From the NCBI RefSeq assembly GCF_024868665.1, contig NC_079898.1, positions 7,524,993-7,588,992 on the forward strand: a DNA stretch of 64,000 nucleotides, given 5' to 3'. This DNA is from Triplophysa rosa (taxonomy: Eukaryota; Chordata; Actinopteri; Cypriniformes; Nemacheilidae). Positions 12,001 to 27,000 of the stretch are shown in pieces. A model generated the notes under the pieces. It had not been told where the DNA came from, did no database searches, and worked only from the letters and a program-made list of their open reading frames with translations. Positions within the stretch are counted from its first letter, which is position 1; each line of letters starts with the position of its first letter. Position numbers and translations under genes: made by a program.

Positions 12001-15000
12001 CAAACCTGGAATGTCAAAATGCCATTGCTCATGAATAAGTAACATGAGTGAGATTTGCGAGACTTTCACCAAAGTAACAACGAAAACAACATTTTTGTTC
12101 TGTTCCTTAAAAGTTCCCATGTAATCAAAATTGAAGATTTTGTTTATGAACTTTTGTCATCAGTTACTCACCCTCTTGTCATTTCAAACCTGTATGACTA
12201 TCTTCTGCAAAACACGAAAGAAGATATTTTGAAAAATGTTGGTAACCAAACCCATTCACTTGCATTGGTTTTGTGTCTATACAATAGAAGTGAACTATCA
12301 TAGTAGGTAAAATTGCTTTATACATTTCTGTGTTCTGTTGAACACAAAAATATATATTTTGTGGAGTGTAGGAAAGCAAACTGTTCTGGGGCACGTTTGA
12401 CTACCACTGTCATTTTTCCTACTATGGTAGTCAGTGGTGGCCAAGAACTGTCTGGTTATAAGCTTTCTTCCAAATATCTTTCTCTGCGTTCATCAGAACA
12501 AAACCATTTATACAGATTAGGAACAACTTGAGGTTGAGTAAATGAAGAATTTTTGGGTGAACTGTCCCTTTAAGTTGAATTTTAAACACTGTTGTGTGAC
12601 ACAAATCATACGGATTACATTTATGCTTCTCTGGGTGTTTTTAAAAAATCAAACTGAAAGACATTTTGCATGGAAAAGAAATGTTTGGCGTGTAACTGAT
12701 AATACAATTTCAACTTTGTGTGAACTGTACCATGGAGATCATGAAAGTTTGTTAAGGTAAACAGAAGCGTAGGAGTTAGCGTTGCGTTTCAAGGTCTTTG
12801 TGTCATTGATGTGTTTCTCTTTGAGTTAAACAGTTCTTCTCTCGTTGACTTCTCTCTCTTTTATCCCACTTTATCGCTCAGCCCTCTCCTGCCCTTTACT
12901 TGTCTTCCAATTATCATGCTTCTCTTCATCTTCCTGTGACTGACGTGTGTACCGTCTCTCTGATGTTGTGGCAGGGGCCGTGCTGCTGGGATGACGTGCT
13001 TCTTCCTAACAGGATTCATGGAGTATGTCAGTCACAAGACTGTGATGGGAGAGTGGCGGTGAGACGACAACTATTTTATCATATTATTATATTTATTATT
13101 ATGCACCAGCCTGGGGTATGAGAGCCATCGAGGAGTACCAGAGGGTTAAAAATAGAGCTGCACTTTATGCATCGGCTTGATAAGAATAAACAATTCCTCC
13201 GGCAAGTAATATAAGGTTCATTAATCTACCTGTATGCTGTTTACAGTCACAGGTGTGCATTTATTGCCATCCAATAAAAATTTGTAGTTGGCGCTATCTG
13301 CTGCATATATCCACATTTTCAATGAAGACACATTATTTGTTGTGAATTTCATCCATCTGGTGCGTAAATTCACTGTTCTGCTTGGCAGACTCAAAAAAGC
13401 ACTTCCACTGCTTAGACTTGATTGCTAGGTCAATGCCAGCTGGGTCCAGTAATACTTCCTTCATGCTGGAAATCCATAAAAACACTATATTCGGCTTGTT
13501 TTAGACCTTTGGTGGGGGCTTTTCAAGACATTGACTCTTTTGTTGTCCTTGTAGGAGTTCTACCTGAAATGTGCCGCCCACCCCACCTGTGATAATGACA
13601 CGTCGGTAGCACTGGACCTCATCATGGCCAACACACGTGGTGTCCCCTGCATCGCCTGCACTGACATCATGTGAGTGTTTAGCGTTTTTCTATGTGTCTG
13701 TAGATAAACCCATCATAGGTTCCCTAAGGATAGACCGGAAACAGATAAAATCAGATAAAAAAACCCTGGACAGGCCATCAGACCAAGCAGCTGACCACTT
13801 AACAAACAGACCGACAGACAGATATGAAAAGTCACCTTTTAAACAATCCAGGGTTGACAGGCCAGTTTTGCATTTTTTGGTTGGTTCATGTCTGCAACAT
13901 GTTGAACAAGGACACAAACAATTGATACAAACATCCTGAAAGACAAGTTGCCCATCCAGTCGTACATATGAAATGCCTCCTGCGGTGCCCCTTCAATCAA
14001 CGGCGGCCATTTTTCCAGAGAGAGTGAGAGAGCTAAGTGTATTCTGTAGATAAAGGTCAGCTATTAGCGGGGCGGACCTATGAAAGTCTCTTACCTGCTG
14101 TTCAGGCACAGAGGGTTGGGGCGGGCGGACGCCTGGTGAAACCAGACAATGGAGCCCAATCACCAACAACCACCATTCAAATCAAGGGCTGATTGAAGTA
14201 GCGCCGCAATTACCTTCCTGAGTAGAGCTTTGTTTTTCCTCCGTCCTCCACTCTTGTCTTCCTTCTCCTCAGAGATCTCCTCCATTTATTTAAAAGGGCA
14301 GAGAGAAGGACGGGGCCAGACTTTCACAATAGAGACAGAAGAGGGGTCAAAGAGGTGGAACACAATGTTGCAGGGTGACTTACAACCAAGTGAGTCTGAT
14401 TCGGAGTATGAAGGAGCAGTTCTTGAGCAATGAGAAGAAAATTGGAGTGAGATTTGAGGAGGCTGTTCTTTCACGCACTGTGCTGATATATCAAGAGGGT
14501 CTTCGGTGTTTGTTTTTTTAAGGCTTTGAACGACGTATAACATGATGCAATTGTTACGAACAATGCACAGTGTGATCCAAACCATCACCTTCCACCCTAT
14601 TCTCTCAACCGTCTGACCACGGATGTGTCCCTCTTCAGCGAAAGGTGGCATTTTCAATGAGCAATGACTAGTGGTCGACCGATAAGGTTTTTCTAAAGGC
14701 CTGTGCCGATTAGGGTTGGGAATCGTTTCAATTTTATCGATTCCGATTCCAATTCCGATTCTGCTTATCGATTTCGATTCTTATCGATTCCCAGTTTCGA
14801 TTCCACAGTTGAAGTAAAACATTTAGATATCAACCTGTATGGTCATTTAGCCTGCTTATTGACTTGTTTGCAAAATATATTTATATATTTATGAGCACCT
14901 TTTTGTGTATATTTACACATAGAAACACACCTTTTCTGATTTATTACAATTTGTATTATCATGGTTGAACTACATCATGGTTAAACTGCAGTTACCATAA

Positions 15001-18000
15001 TGCAACAATGGTTAATTTGTGATTCCTGTGTTTTAATGCAAATTCTATAGCTAAACTATGCTTACTATAGTAAAAAATATCAATAATTTTCATAAGGGCT
15101 TTTATTGAGATATCAGCAGATCATGCAACGCATGTACTTTTCTGAAAGTATGCACTCAGGGATTGATAAGAGGAATTCAAATTTTAATCTCAAGTATCCG
15201 ATTCCTATTCCTTTCGATTCCGATCCGATTCCTAGCCTTCCGATTCCAAATTGGAATTGATTTTCGATTCCCAACCCTAGTGCCGATACCCATATTTAGA
15301 AAGCAACATGGCTGATTGGTCAATATAACCAAAATGTAAAGCAAAGTATGCGCTCTGAAAGTCAGTTGCGTTGCTGTCTATGGGCGGGAGTCAGAAAGCT
15401 CCCAACCTCATCAAAACTATCTTAAAGGGGTCATGTGGCGCGAATATGTGTTTTTCTGTGTCTTTGGTGTGTTATAAGTTGCCCATGCACGTATTAGACA
15501 CGTAAAATTGCAAAGTGTCGGAACAAAAGATGCATTCTATCTAAAAGCGAATGCTCACCCAGACCTGCCTGAAACGCCTCGTGTAACCACACCCCCACAA
15601 ATCTACGTCAGTTGGTGGTATGATTTGACTAAGACCGCCCAAATGTATATGCAAGTAAGTTGGGCGTACCTGTCAGTACAATTGCTTTTGAACCTGATGT
15701 TCCAAATATGGTAAGAGGCGTTAGATTTCCGTCACATGCTTGCAGTATTCGACCAATCACTACGCACTGGTTAACTGGCCAATCATAGCACACCTCGCTT
15801 TTCAGAGCGATGAGCTTTGTAAAAAATCAGCTCGTTTCAGAGAGGCGGGGCAAAGAGGAGATACAAACATGCACGGTTTGAACCTTAAATCGTGTATACA
15901 CATTGCATTACATCTAAAACAAACCATAATATTCGTTTTAGCCGTGTCATATGACCCCTTTAATTTACGTTGCGAAGATGAACAGATGTCCTAGGCTTGT
16001 CGAACCACTTGAGGGTGAGTGATTCATTGCAGAGTTGTCATTTTTCGGCGGAGTTCCCATTTAATCAGCTTGATTCAACCTAGTACTCCAATCCAACCAT
16101 CATGACCGAGAACTGCACTGCTCAAATTGCATTAGCGCACATTTTGGAGGCACATTTGTGCTATTACCTATTCTGCAAAAGGCCTTTAGTGAATTTGGTG
16201 CTAAACCAATGAAGACAGCACAAATAACCAGCAATGTGAGTCTGTTATTGTTTTGTGTCACTCAACATTTGCCCTTTCAAATGATGTCACCTGAAACTAG
16301 TTAGAACACGTTGTATTACAAACACTTATAATATGATGCAATGCTGCGTAATGAGCTTTCACACACCCCTGTGTCTTGCAGGAGTCCAGTTCTGGTGTTT
16401 CAATGCGCTGAGCGTCATGTGATCTGTCTGGAGTGTTTCCATCTGTACTGTGTGACCAGACTCAATGAGAGACAGTTTATCCACGAGCCGCTGGTGGGCT
16501 ACTCCTTGCCCTGCGCAGGTAAACACGCCTTCAGATGCGAATGGATATTAGCGTTCATGTGTTTGTATTAAAGTGTGTTTTTGGCTGGGTGTGCGCACAC
16601 GCTAGCTGTGTTTGGCAGTGATGGATGGTGGTGTGTTGGTGGCTGCAGTGAAGAGAAGATACTATCAAATTGTTCTCCTTCACTCACACACGCTCCCCCT
16701 CTCTCTTCGGGTCCCCGCTGTGCCCTCGTCGGCCCACCACATCCGTTAATGCCACCCAGTAATGGTGCTCCGGGGAGAGGCATTGACCCCCCATCAGCCG
16801 AAACACCCTATCAATCTCTCACGCTTTCTGTATCTCTCTGTATCCACCTCTGTCTCGCCTTTGCACTTCTTTCATTTGTCTTGCTGCCATCCTGCTCCTT
16901 TTGTTATTTTGGCTTTTTTTGGTCTCTCTTCTTTCTGCTTTTACAACCCCCTGCAGAAGCCCCCCTTGAACCGAAAAGGTATCCGTGTGTCATGCTAAAC
17001 TGTTGTGTTCTTCCTAACCGGAGGCAAAATATAAACAAAAACGTGATTATGTAGTTTAAAAGACATCATTGTTTATGACTAAATACATCATAAATCTGTT
17101 TTTATTATTTCTAAGCAGGCATACCCATAATGTTTAGCCAAAAAGTTATCTTAATAGGCACCCTCCCTCACTCTCTATAGTCAGTTTTTATATCGAAGAT
17201 TTCTCTACAAAGTCCTCTCCCTTCCAAATGTCAAGACTCTGAACTTAGAAAAAGAAAATGTAAAGTTCACTCTCGATAATGTGTATATATTTGTTATTCA
17301 GTGGCTGTGTTTGTGAGTACGGAGGTGTGTATTTGTGTTGGTGTTGTGACAGCGTGTCTTTGGGGTCCATCTATCACCGTGTGTGTGTGGCTACAGACTG
17401 GAAAAGGTCAGACATCAGACTCAAATGGCATTTCCACTTTTAAACAACTTTCAACAGTCCAGTCAAAGCACGCTTGTCCAGATGAAAGAAGCCGGCCACG
17501 TCCGCGAAATGTGAAGAAATGATCGGCTGCCACAGATAAACAGAGTCGTGCGTTTTTCTCAGGAAATCCAGCAGAAGCAGGCGCAACCTTAACCTTCTTT
17601 TGAAATGAGCTTTAACATGACACCATATTACACGTCGAACTCAAAGCCGGAAAATCTCCACTTAACATTTAGTCATGCGCCTTTGCTGGTGGAAAGCGGG
17701 CGACGTCTCGTGCGGACAGGAAGGGTGTGATATCACCCTCTCTCTTGAGTCATTCGCATTTAGAACGAGTTGAATTTTAACGATGCAAATGATGATAATC
17801 ATTTAGGCAGTAATGTACCTTTATGCTTGATTCTTCATTGCGTTGCTTCATTGCTTTAAAGGGAAAATGACATCTTAAATCATGGATTTTTATTGATCAT
17901 TTGTTATAAACGGCTTTGTGTGCTAAAAAAGACAAACTCCGCTCCACGGTGCACATGAAAGCAGCACATTTTTTGGGTGCCAGTATTATTAGGTTTGATG

Positions 18001-21000
18001 ATTCACACTGCCTGTGTAAGAGGTGAAATAATGTTATGAAACAACAGTAAAATATGTAAATAATGTAGGAACAAATGGAGTGAGCCTCTCACCTGTTTCT
18101 TGAGAAAAAGACACCAGTGCAAGGCCTAACGTCAGACATTTTTATTTATATGAAATAAACACCAATATGTATGCACATAAATTTGAACTTTATGATATTT
18201 TAATAATGTCACTCTGAGATTTAAATGAACACGTTTGAATGAATTGACTCAGATTTTAAATCGATTCACTGAGGTAACAGTTTGAATTGATTCATATGTG
18301 TAATATCATGCCTATTATGAATCACTGATATATCACTATTGAAGATTAATTCAGGCATGTTAGTAAAATTTTCTTGCTTTGTTATCCATAGCAGGTCATC
18401 AGGGTATTGTACACACTAGTGCTGCTAAATCGATTAATCAATGTTTATGTAAAGTGTTCATATGATATACGAGTGTGTGGTGTGTATATTTATATATTAT
18501 ATTTAAATATACATTTATGTGTAGCCACAGAAAAAGTGAAGAGACCATTTCAAAATTATTTTTAGTTTTTATGAATTTGCTATTTATTATTATATATTTA
18601 TTATTGATGTGTTCATGTAAAATGATTTTTTTTGTTTCATTCTGTGAACTTCTAACAATATTTCTCCCAAATTTGAAATAAAAATATTGTTTCTATTTGT
18701 ATTTATTTTCAGATAATGAAAACTGGAGAAACAGGTCAAAATAACAGAAAAGATGCTCTGTATTTTTTAGTCCTCAAATAAAGCAAAGAAAACGAGTTCA
18801 TATTCAGTTTTAAGCAACACAACAATAATATGTGTATGTTTATTTATGTATTGTTTATATGTTTATTTTTCATGTGATAACCTGGATTTTTATGACAGTT
18901 TTCGTGTGTCTTAAACATTTCTTTCACATTGCTGTTGGATGACTTTGTCACTCCTGAGGTTTGATTCTGTTGACATTCACCAGACACTGGACTGGAATGG
19001 CCCCAATACATCTAGAAATGATGATTACATGAACATTTGGAATGGTCTCTCAATTTTTCTGTGACTTAAATCCGCTTGTTAAGCCTGACGTCACGCACCA
19101 CCATATGTGGAAGGTCATATACCGTTTCCGGGTCCAAACGCTCAATAAGATGCTATAGGCAAACAACAAAAAAATGCTAATATACGCTCATGGCGAGCTA
19201 TAAATCTATCGGAAAACCGCGATCCTAACCTTTATCTTCATAACAAAATCCCACATGGCCAGTCAGCGATTTACTTTTCATAATTTATTCAAATATTGAT
19301 TTCGGAGATTCCGTAAGCCTGGAGACTGTAGTGTACACTTTGAGTTAATACATGTTTCGCTTAAATATGCAATATGAGTGAACAGTGCTCATAAACAGCT
19401 GTTTAAGCTGTAGCCCCGCTTGAAATGAATAGATGCTTGGACCCAAAAAGGTATTCCTTACGTCACCACCTAACAACCGAATATATTTGGTTTATACATT
19501 TATTCATATAATATTTGTTACATATACATTTACGTTTGTATATCACACATAATGTATATTATATAAACACAATTTTTTTATTTTAATCGTGATTATTCGA
19601 TTTGACAGCACTTGTACATACAAATGTGCATATAAGTACAAATGGTAAGTTAGTATACTCTTCCAAAGTCATAACACCAGTCTGTTAAACATGGTCTTAC
19701 GATAAATTCAGTTATACATTTATATCATGATTATATCATTCAATATTTATCCCAGTTCTAGCACACACACACACACACACACATGCATGCACCAATTCCC
19801 AATTTCATAGTCAGTGAGGAGATGGTTGTGTGTCCACACTTATCAGGCGGTGATGCGTACAGGGTTGCATGTTAACTGGACTCGACCGGCCCGATGGCTG
19901 GTGCAGTGCTAGATAAGGTGGAATTGCTGTAACACCTGTTAGAGGAACCTTGACATTTTATCAGCTAAAAAAATATCCTTAAATACCACTGACCGCCTAC
20001 AGCTACCAGCTACTCCTAACAACAGTCAGAGAGTCAAGTCGAAAAAACCAACTGAAACTTCGGATCACTTTAACTTCCGCTGTAGAGACAACTGATGGTC
20101 CTTCATATATGCTATATATATATATATATATATGTATAACAGATTAATGCGCCACAGGGAGGTGCATTTAGCACAGAATCCTGTTCCTGTCCTTTATTAG
20201 TATTCGTATAAGGATCCATGTCTTTGGTGTATAAATAATCCATGGTAGACCGCTGTCTGGTTTAGATGGATAATCCTGGAACTTTGCACACTGAACATCA
20301 GTATTCCGGTAGGGATTGCGTGATCCTCTGTAAATTTATAGGCCTGTTGGGAGTTTTATCAGCGCTTTGTTCTTTCTGTATGTCTGTGTAAAGGGCCACA
20401 TCGCTGAAGGTATTCTGGAAGGTTTTCTAGGTAGATTAATTTCCCTTCATACAAAAAGAGCAATCTGGGGAAAGTAATATGAACAATAAAGGCCTCTTGG
20501 CATTGAAAGGGAATCAAGAATACAAGGAAAAAGCCAACAAAAGCACAGTCTACACTGTTACAGTATAAGGGCAAACGCATAAAAATGGAAAGCCATTCAA
20601 AAACAGCAGTGTCATACAAGGAAATAAAAGTCACAAATAAATGATTTAGTTACAGTAGATGTTTGGAGGGCTCTTGAATCATGAGATGGACTTCTGTTTT
20701 CTCTGCCTGCTGTCTTTCATGTCACATTCGTAATGAAGTTCTCAGGGTTGTCTTGTGGTTGTCATGACTTCATCTTCCAGATTCATTAGCAGTGTTGGGA
20801 GTAATGCGTTACAAAAGTAATGTATTACTGTAACGTATTACTTTTTGCTGTAACGCAGTAGTGTATGGCATTACTAATCAATTTTCAGTAATATTTTACT
20901 CGGTACATGTTCAGTAACACTTGCGTTACAACAAACTTTTCGGCTGCGAGACATTAACAAATCAAAAATCCTGCAAGTAAGTTCTATTTCCTGTTCGTGA

Positions 21001-24000
21001 ATAGACACGTGTGGTGTCTCATCTTCCTCTGGCTGGTGGAACTTTGTATTTTGTATTGTAACGCGGCATGATTTCAGTCTCTGAACTCGAGGTCCAAGGC
21101 TATTGGACCCGCCCTGTTCGCTGTAAGCGCCAGTGTTGCCTGGGTCACGGTTTTCCCGCACAATTGGGCTATTTTGAAAATGCAGTTGCGAGAAAAATTA
21201 TGGAGCCGCGGGTTTTGGGGCTACTTTCATAATGTACTGAAGACTAGACTTTTGACAACCAGATAATGTCTGGTCATTCTGGTCAAGTACCGCCCACTTA
21301 GACAAAAAGACAGCCTGTTTATTTTGTTTTCAATGTCATCATGTCTCAATTGTTTTCTAGATGAAAATAATACCATACAGAATGTACTTGTTACTGTAGT
21401 GCTTCAAAATAAACTTTAAATAGAGTATTTTTTTAAAATGTGATGCCACAAACTCAAACTTCTGTAACTTGACTCTTGTAAGGAGGAGTTTAGCACCTGG
21501 TGGGCTGCTGAAAACCTGTGCACTCTGACTCATCGACGTTTCACAGCAGTTTGTCCACCAGATTGGAGTTTGTGATTTTGGCAAGTATTTTCCATTTCTG
21601 TGTGCAATTTGCATGAAATGTTCAATGAAATGGTCTGTGAGTCATTCGAGATTGTGTCTGTGAGAATATGGCTTCGAATTATGGCTGAGCCCACCACAAA
21701 ACCTGTGAAATTATATGACGTCAGGATTTCAGGAATGAAATTGAAGCTTATGATAAAACATCAGAATAAAGTCATAGTCTATATAGTCTGATGGTCTTTA
21801 TTGCAAATTGTAAAACAGGTCATTCTGATTGAATGCACAATGTTCTAAGGTATTGTAAAATGATGATAATTTCACGTCTGTGACTGTCTCTATTAAAGGG
21901 GTGGTGCAACGGTGTTTCATGCATTCTTACTTCTTTAGAATGTTAAACGTGCTGGATTCTCATGCTTGACATGGTCAACTTGTCAAACGACAAGTCGAAC
22001 GAGTTGGACGTATGACGTAGTATTTCTGTGCTCGAAACACTTCCCCGAGTTTTGTATAGGTTTTGGAAAGTTTTTTTCGAACATGAACTTCCCTTACGTA
22101 ACAACTTTTCTTTGTCCCTTATTGGACAATTCTCCTGGAAAAGCATGCCCACACTTCAACCATGGAGAGTGGGAGAAAGAGCACGCCCATCAATGTGCTC
22201 CTTCTTTCTCAAAGTTCAACTGTGTTTGTTTGTTCACTGCATTTGGGTGATGAATGTTATATAAACGGTAGATATAAGGCTGGATTTGGAGATGGTTTGA
22301 AACTGATAGATGGAGCGGTGCCAGCGCTAAAAGATGCCGGTCATGAACCGCACGCGGTAAGTGAAACTGATTCAAATGTCTGTGTTTTGTTGGCAATCAC
22401 AACACAAATTTACTATAGTGAATGAACAGTTGTGCGATGATGTATTGTGTGGTCGTGCTGTAGTTCCGCTAACTGCACGCCTCCAGGAGGTCGTCTGTTT
22501 TTGGAAATAATCGTACAGCTGTATCTGTCTTTTATAAATGAGATCTTACTAGTCTATTAATATGTAATATGTAAATAGTAATATAGTCATAATTAATATG
22601 AGATTGGCAGAAACTGCGTGTGTTACATCCGTTTCCCCATTATTGTTTTTTTTTTATAAAAGTTGCCATTCAGTGCCAGCATTTTTATCACTTTCACAAA
22701 ATATTTTATTCTATGAATATTTATATTCCTACAGCATATTAAATGATAGATATAGCACATTAGACTATTTTTTGCAACATTGGTGTCTTTGTGTTATTTT
22801 TCTGTTGCCTTTGTTTAGGTGCTGTGTACACATTTGACATTGAAACTTTGCACATTTTAACCTTCAGTTTAGATTACATGTATGCATTTGGCAGATGCTT
22901 TTATCCAATCAATGTGTGTGTTTCTTGTAAATCAAAGCCATGACCTAATTAGCTAACTAGCCTAGCTAACGCATTGCTCTACCAGGAACACCAGCTATAA
23001 AAATGCGCGTCCCTTTCATCTACGATTTCTTTATCTTTTAATGGACAACTGTCAAAGAAGCCTTCAGTTTGAAGATTTTCAGCAGTCTAAACTCTTCTGC
23101 GGGGCTGTGCTTGGGCTTTGATGCAGAACTGAAGCTGCGCCCCTGCTGGCTGATGGCAAAGGTTGCAGCTTGCCTCTGAATATGAAACTTTTTGCATTCA
23201 GACAGAAGAGTTACTGTACGTTTCTCATGTACGGCGAGGGTCTTTCCGTCAGTCATGCACACACACACACTGTAGGTCGGCTGGCTTTGAACTCCTGAAA
23301 CTCAAAGGCGGACCTCTGCAGCGGGGCTGTGCGCTTGTTCTTTGTGTTTTATGTATAATGTGATAAAGTGAGCAGGGTTTTAAGGGCCAACCCAGCTGTT
23401 GAATAATAGAATAAAAAAAAGACTTACACCATCCCAATATCCATGCCAGTTAATGATGAATGAAAAGCGACTCTTTGATATGATGTCCAGGCAGCCAGAC
23501 ATTCTGCTCAGACTGGTTTTACAAAGAAATAGAGGTGACATTGTGACACAATAACATAAGTGAGCAAACACGTATACTCTCATTAGAAGCTACTTTTCTG
23601 GAAATGGAAAAACAGTGTTTTTAAATAATGAAATCTTTAATACTTTTCATTGGTTTAATATTTGCAAAATCCACAGACCATACTAATAGTCAGTCCGCTT
23701 CTGTTCTCTTTGCCAGGGGCCCCATAGAGGGCGGAGTCTGGTGCGACCAGTTCCACCACCCAAATAATACTGATTGAAGAAAAAATGTAAATCACAGAAT
23801 ATGAAAATATAACATTTCTATCCAACAGTAACAGTGTTAATGCCTTTGAATTATCAGATAAGATATAGATGATAGGAATATAGAAGAATGAATAACTGTT
23901 GAGTAGTTTCAATTTAATTTAATACAATTAAATACAATAAAAATTTCACATTAACTAATGTTATTAATTAAGTTGTTATATTTTAACCAAACACAGACGG

Positions 24001-27000
24001 GAAGTTAATTCATTTAACGCGTGCATCCAATGAAACCGTCTATATGAGTAATATAAAATATATATTGCTTTAGATGACAAAATGATTAGTAAGTGTAATT
24101 TATTGTGAATAAATTTATAAAAGGTTGTAAATGATGAAACAGGATTATACTGAATAAGTATTCAAAATATTGACATTTTCTGCTTCCGGAGTTTCTCCAA
24201 CTTCTCGACATCAAGATTTGTACGTTTTTTTACTTCGTTGGATATCTAAAAAGAAGTGTGCTGTAAAACATTGAAGAATTGAATTTAGAAAATATTGTAT
24301 GAGCATTGAAAACTTAAAGTCTTTCATTTCCACCAATACGGTTCAACGATTTTTTTTGACATCATTCTGCACTTCAGCTTCTCATCTGTTTTTTTTTTTT
24401 GACCAATCAGATGGTCTGTAGAGTCTGAAGCATCCTGCCCCACTATTGGGTATTTTATTAAAAGATGAGCTATTCTGTTTCAGTGAAAATTACATCACAC
24501 ATCCAACAATATGCATAAATATACGGTTAGTTTAATAACTGTTGAGTAGTTTCAAATTAATTTAATTCAATTAATATACAATAAAATATTCATGCAAATT
24601 AATGTTGATATTAATTTAGTTGTTATATTTTAACCAAACACAAATTCAAAGCTCTGCTCTTGGCCTACAAGATCACCACTGGTTCGGCACCCCCATATCT
24701 TCACTGGCTAATACAGACTTATGTACCCGTCAGATCCCGACGCTCTACAAACAAATAATGTCTTGTAGTGCCATCCCAAAAAGGGAAAAAATCATTCTCA
24801 CGCACCTCTGGATCTGTTCCACATTTGTGGAATGTTCTGCCCGCTGCTACAAGATCAGCAGATTCTGTAGCCATCTTTAAGAATCGGCTGAAAACACATC
24901 TCTTCCGTCAACACCTGACCGATTAGTTTTGACTACTATCCCTTTTCTACTCTTTCTATGCTTAAAAAAAAACCTTAGCTTTGTGTAATTTTACAGAAGT
25001 TTTTTAACTGTTTTTTTACATACTATTTTTTGAAATACGGTCAAAAACCGTAAAATTACAGAAAAAGACCGCAAATTTACAATAAAAACAGGGGGAAAGT
25101 GTAATTTTACAGGGAAACCCATTATTTTACAGTTTATTTCTGGCACCCCAGCTGCCAGAAAATTTCCGTTTTTTTACAGAAAAAAATATTTCTTTTTTTA
25201 CAGTTTATTTTTGAAATGCAGTCAAAAACTATAAAATTACAGAACAAGACTACACATTTACAAGAAAAATGGGGAAAACTATTTAAGATATCCTTGTATC
25301 CTATAATTTTAAAGGAAAAATAATATTTTACGGAATGTTTTCTGTTTTTTTTTGTCCTTATGTTTTGCCAATTGCTTCCATTGTTTACCTCATTTATAAG
25401 TCGCTTTGGATAAAAGCGTCTGCTAAATGACTAAATGTAAATTTAGTTTAGTTGAGTCAAAACTTGGAAAGATCTTTGGTTGCACTCAGTTTAATATTTT
25501 GTCATCTAAAGCAATCTAATCTATATTTTTAAATGTGGCTTAAGTGTCCAGATACTTTTGGGGCCAGAGTGTATTTACCAACACACGCGGCAGGGAAGAG
25601 AGCAAGCCAGAACACTGACAGTAGGCTTCTGAGAAGCATGAGATTAATAATAATGTGTCTGAGAAGCACTCAGCCTCCCAACAGTGAGACATCGCAATTA
25701 TTCAGAGCTGGTAAGGTTAAAATAGAGACATCAGAAAGAAATATTAATTTGGAGAAAGCTTCCATCCAGTCAGGATTGTTTCACTTTCTTTGTAGAGATT
25801 TTGAGATTGTTGAACTTGGAAGGACCTTATTAGGACACAATAGAAACTGTTTTAACATTAATGGGGGGGAAGTGACAAATTTGAGTAGTCTCTTAAACAC
25901 CAACCCAGGGCCCAATTACTGACTCAATGACAGCAGGGCATTATGGGCCGGCTAATACTAGAGCTGTTGACGTGATGTGTAGTACCTGATAAAATCTGCC
26001 ACATTATGCAGAAACACCGCTGCTAATGCGCTTCCTGTGACACGCTGATTCCCCCAAGCAGGGACTTTTGAAATCCTAATTTTAAGAGTAATGTTGAATA
26101 GAATTGATTATTACTGTAAGTGCGTGGACTCTAAAACAAAACCTAAATGAAGCTCTTGACACTGTTGCAGTATTTCCAGTAGCTTTGATTGCTTGTGCTT
26201 AAGGATGGGCAATTCTTTTTTTTAGCTATGTCTTGATCTTTTGGGTCAGCATTCAGGATTTTTTGTATTTGATATGAAATTACTAAGACTGAACGACCAT
26301 TGCTGCCTATTATATAAAATGTTTTATTAAACATGTCAAATAAAGTTAAACCATCACTAGGGAGTTTTTCAACCTTAAAACCATCTCTTTAAAATTATTT
26401 TAGTGGTAGGACAACTCTTATCTGGACGAATTTTACTGTCGCTGCTACCTAAGCAGACCTCTATAGGCTGAAATCACACTTGTAACTTTGGTGTGTGGGT
26501 AGGTACACAAGCCCCGCCCATCACCTGCTTTACGGCATACGTCACGTTTTACTAGAAGCCTGGGTGAAGTTAGCCAACAGCTAACAATAAGACGAAAAGA
26601 TCTAGTTCAACGCAAGTCTCCAAACCATCACCATGGCAGAGCCAGCAAAAAAAACAAAAAGGAAAAGAGAGAGAGCGATCGAACATGAGCCCGAACACGA
26701 ATCAATATCTGACAGACTTGCACTCGGTGGTGCGAGCTGCAAGAGGCAACGAGTTGCAAAACAGATGGAGACCTAACCTTCCTACTACTGGATTTGAAAG
26801 TCTTATATGAAAAATGTTTCTTACTGTCCTGTACTTTTGAGTTTATTAGTTATTAGGCTGTGCTCAGGTTGTTTATTGGCGCATGTAATAAAAGCTCAAT
26901 AAAAGGGAAGGAAGGAGGCGGGAACCGGCGAACAATCACAAACTTTTAATCAAAAATAAACAAACAATACTCCAGCAGTAAAAAGGCCGGCAGCCACCTC

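Larger units (their letters stand above)
4690..12974 (+). other. prkn: Parkin intron 4
   Basis: An 8.3-kb intron. It carries an AACCCAGCATTTTGGG-type repeat (about 4770-4975), a hAT-type element (5378-6310), a SINE split by an LTR (8341-8985) and a palindromic repeat (12109-12573). The stretches 6319-8340 and 8990-12100 show no gene. The AT-rich 9290-11110 section has no recognised repeat. The GC-richer block at 11540-11830 contains TAAT and ATGCTAAT motifs and could be regulatory. Confidence 0.75.
13671..16381 (+). other. prkn: Parkin intron 6
   Basis: A 2.7-kb intron. The GC-richer unique stretch 13950-14420 has no recognised repeat. It is followed by nested hAT-type elements (14669-15300) and a TTAA-flanked element (15426-15959). 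Nothing was recognised at 15964-16381. Confidence 0.8.

Noticed and set aside
16575..17054. A 159-codon open frame just after Parkin exon 7
   Set aside because: It comes from a T/C-rich stretch with low-complexity Phe, Leu, Ser and Pro, and shows no domain.
26633..26775. Possible first exon [20 protein letters not shown]
   Set aside because: The frame stops after about 47 codons, lies in a multi-copy repeat, and has no downstream exons.
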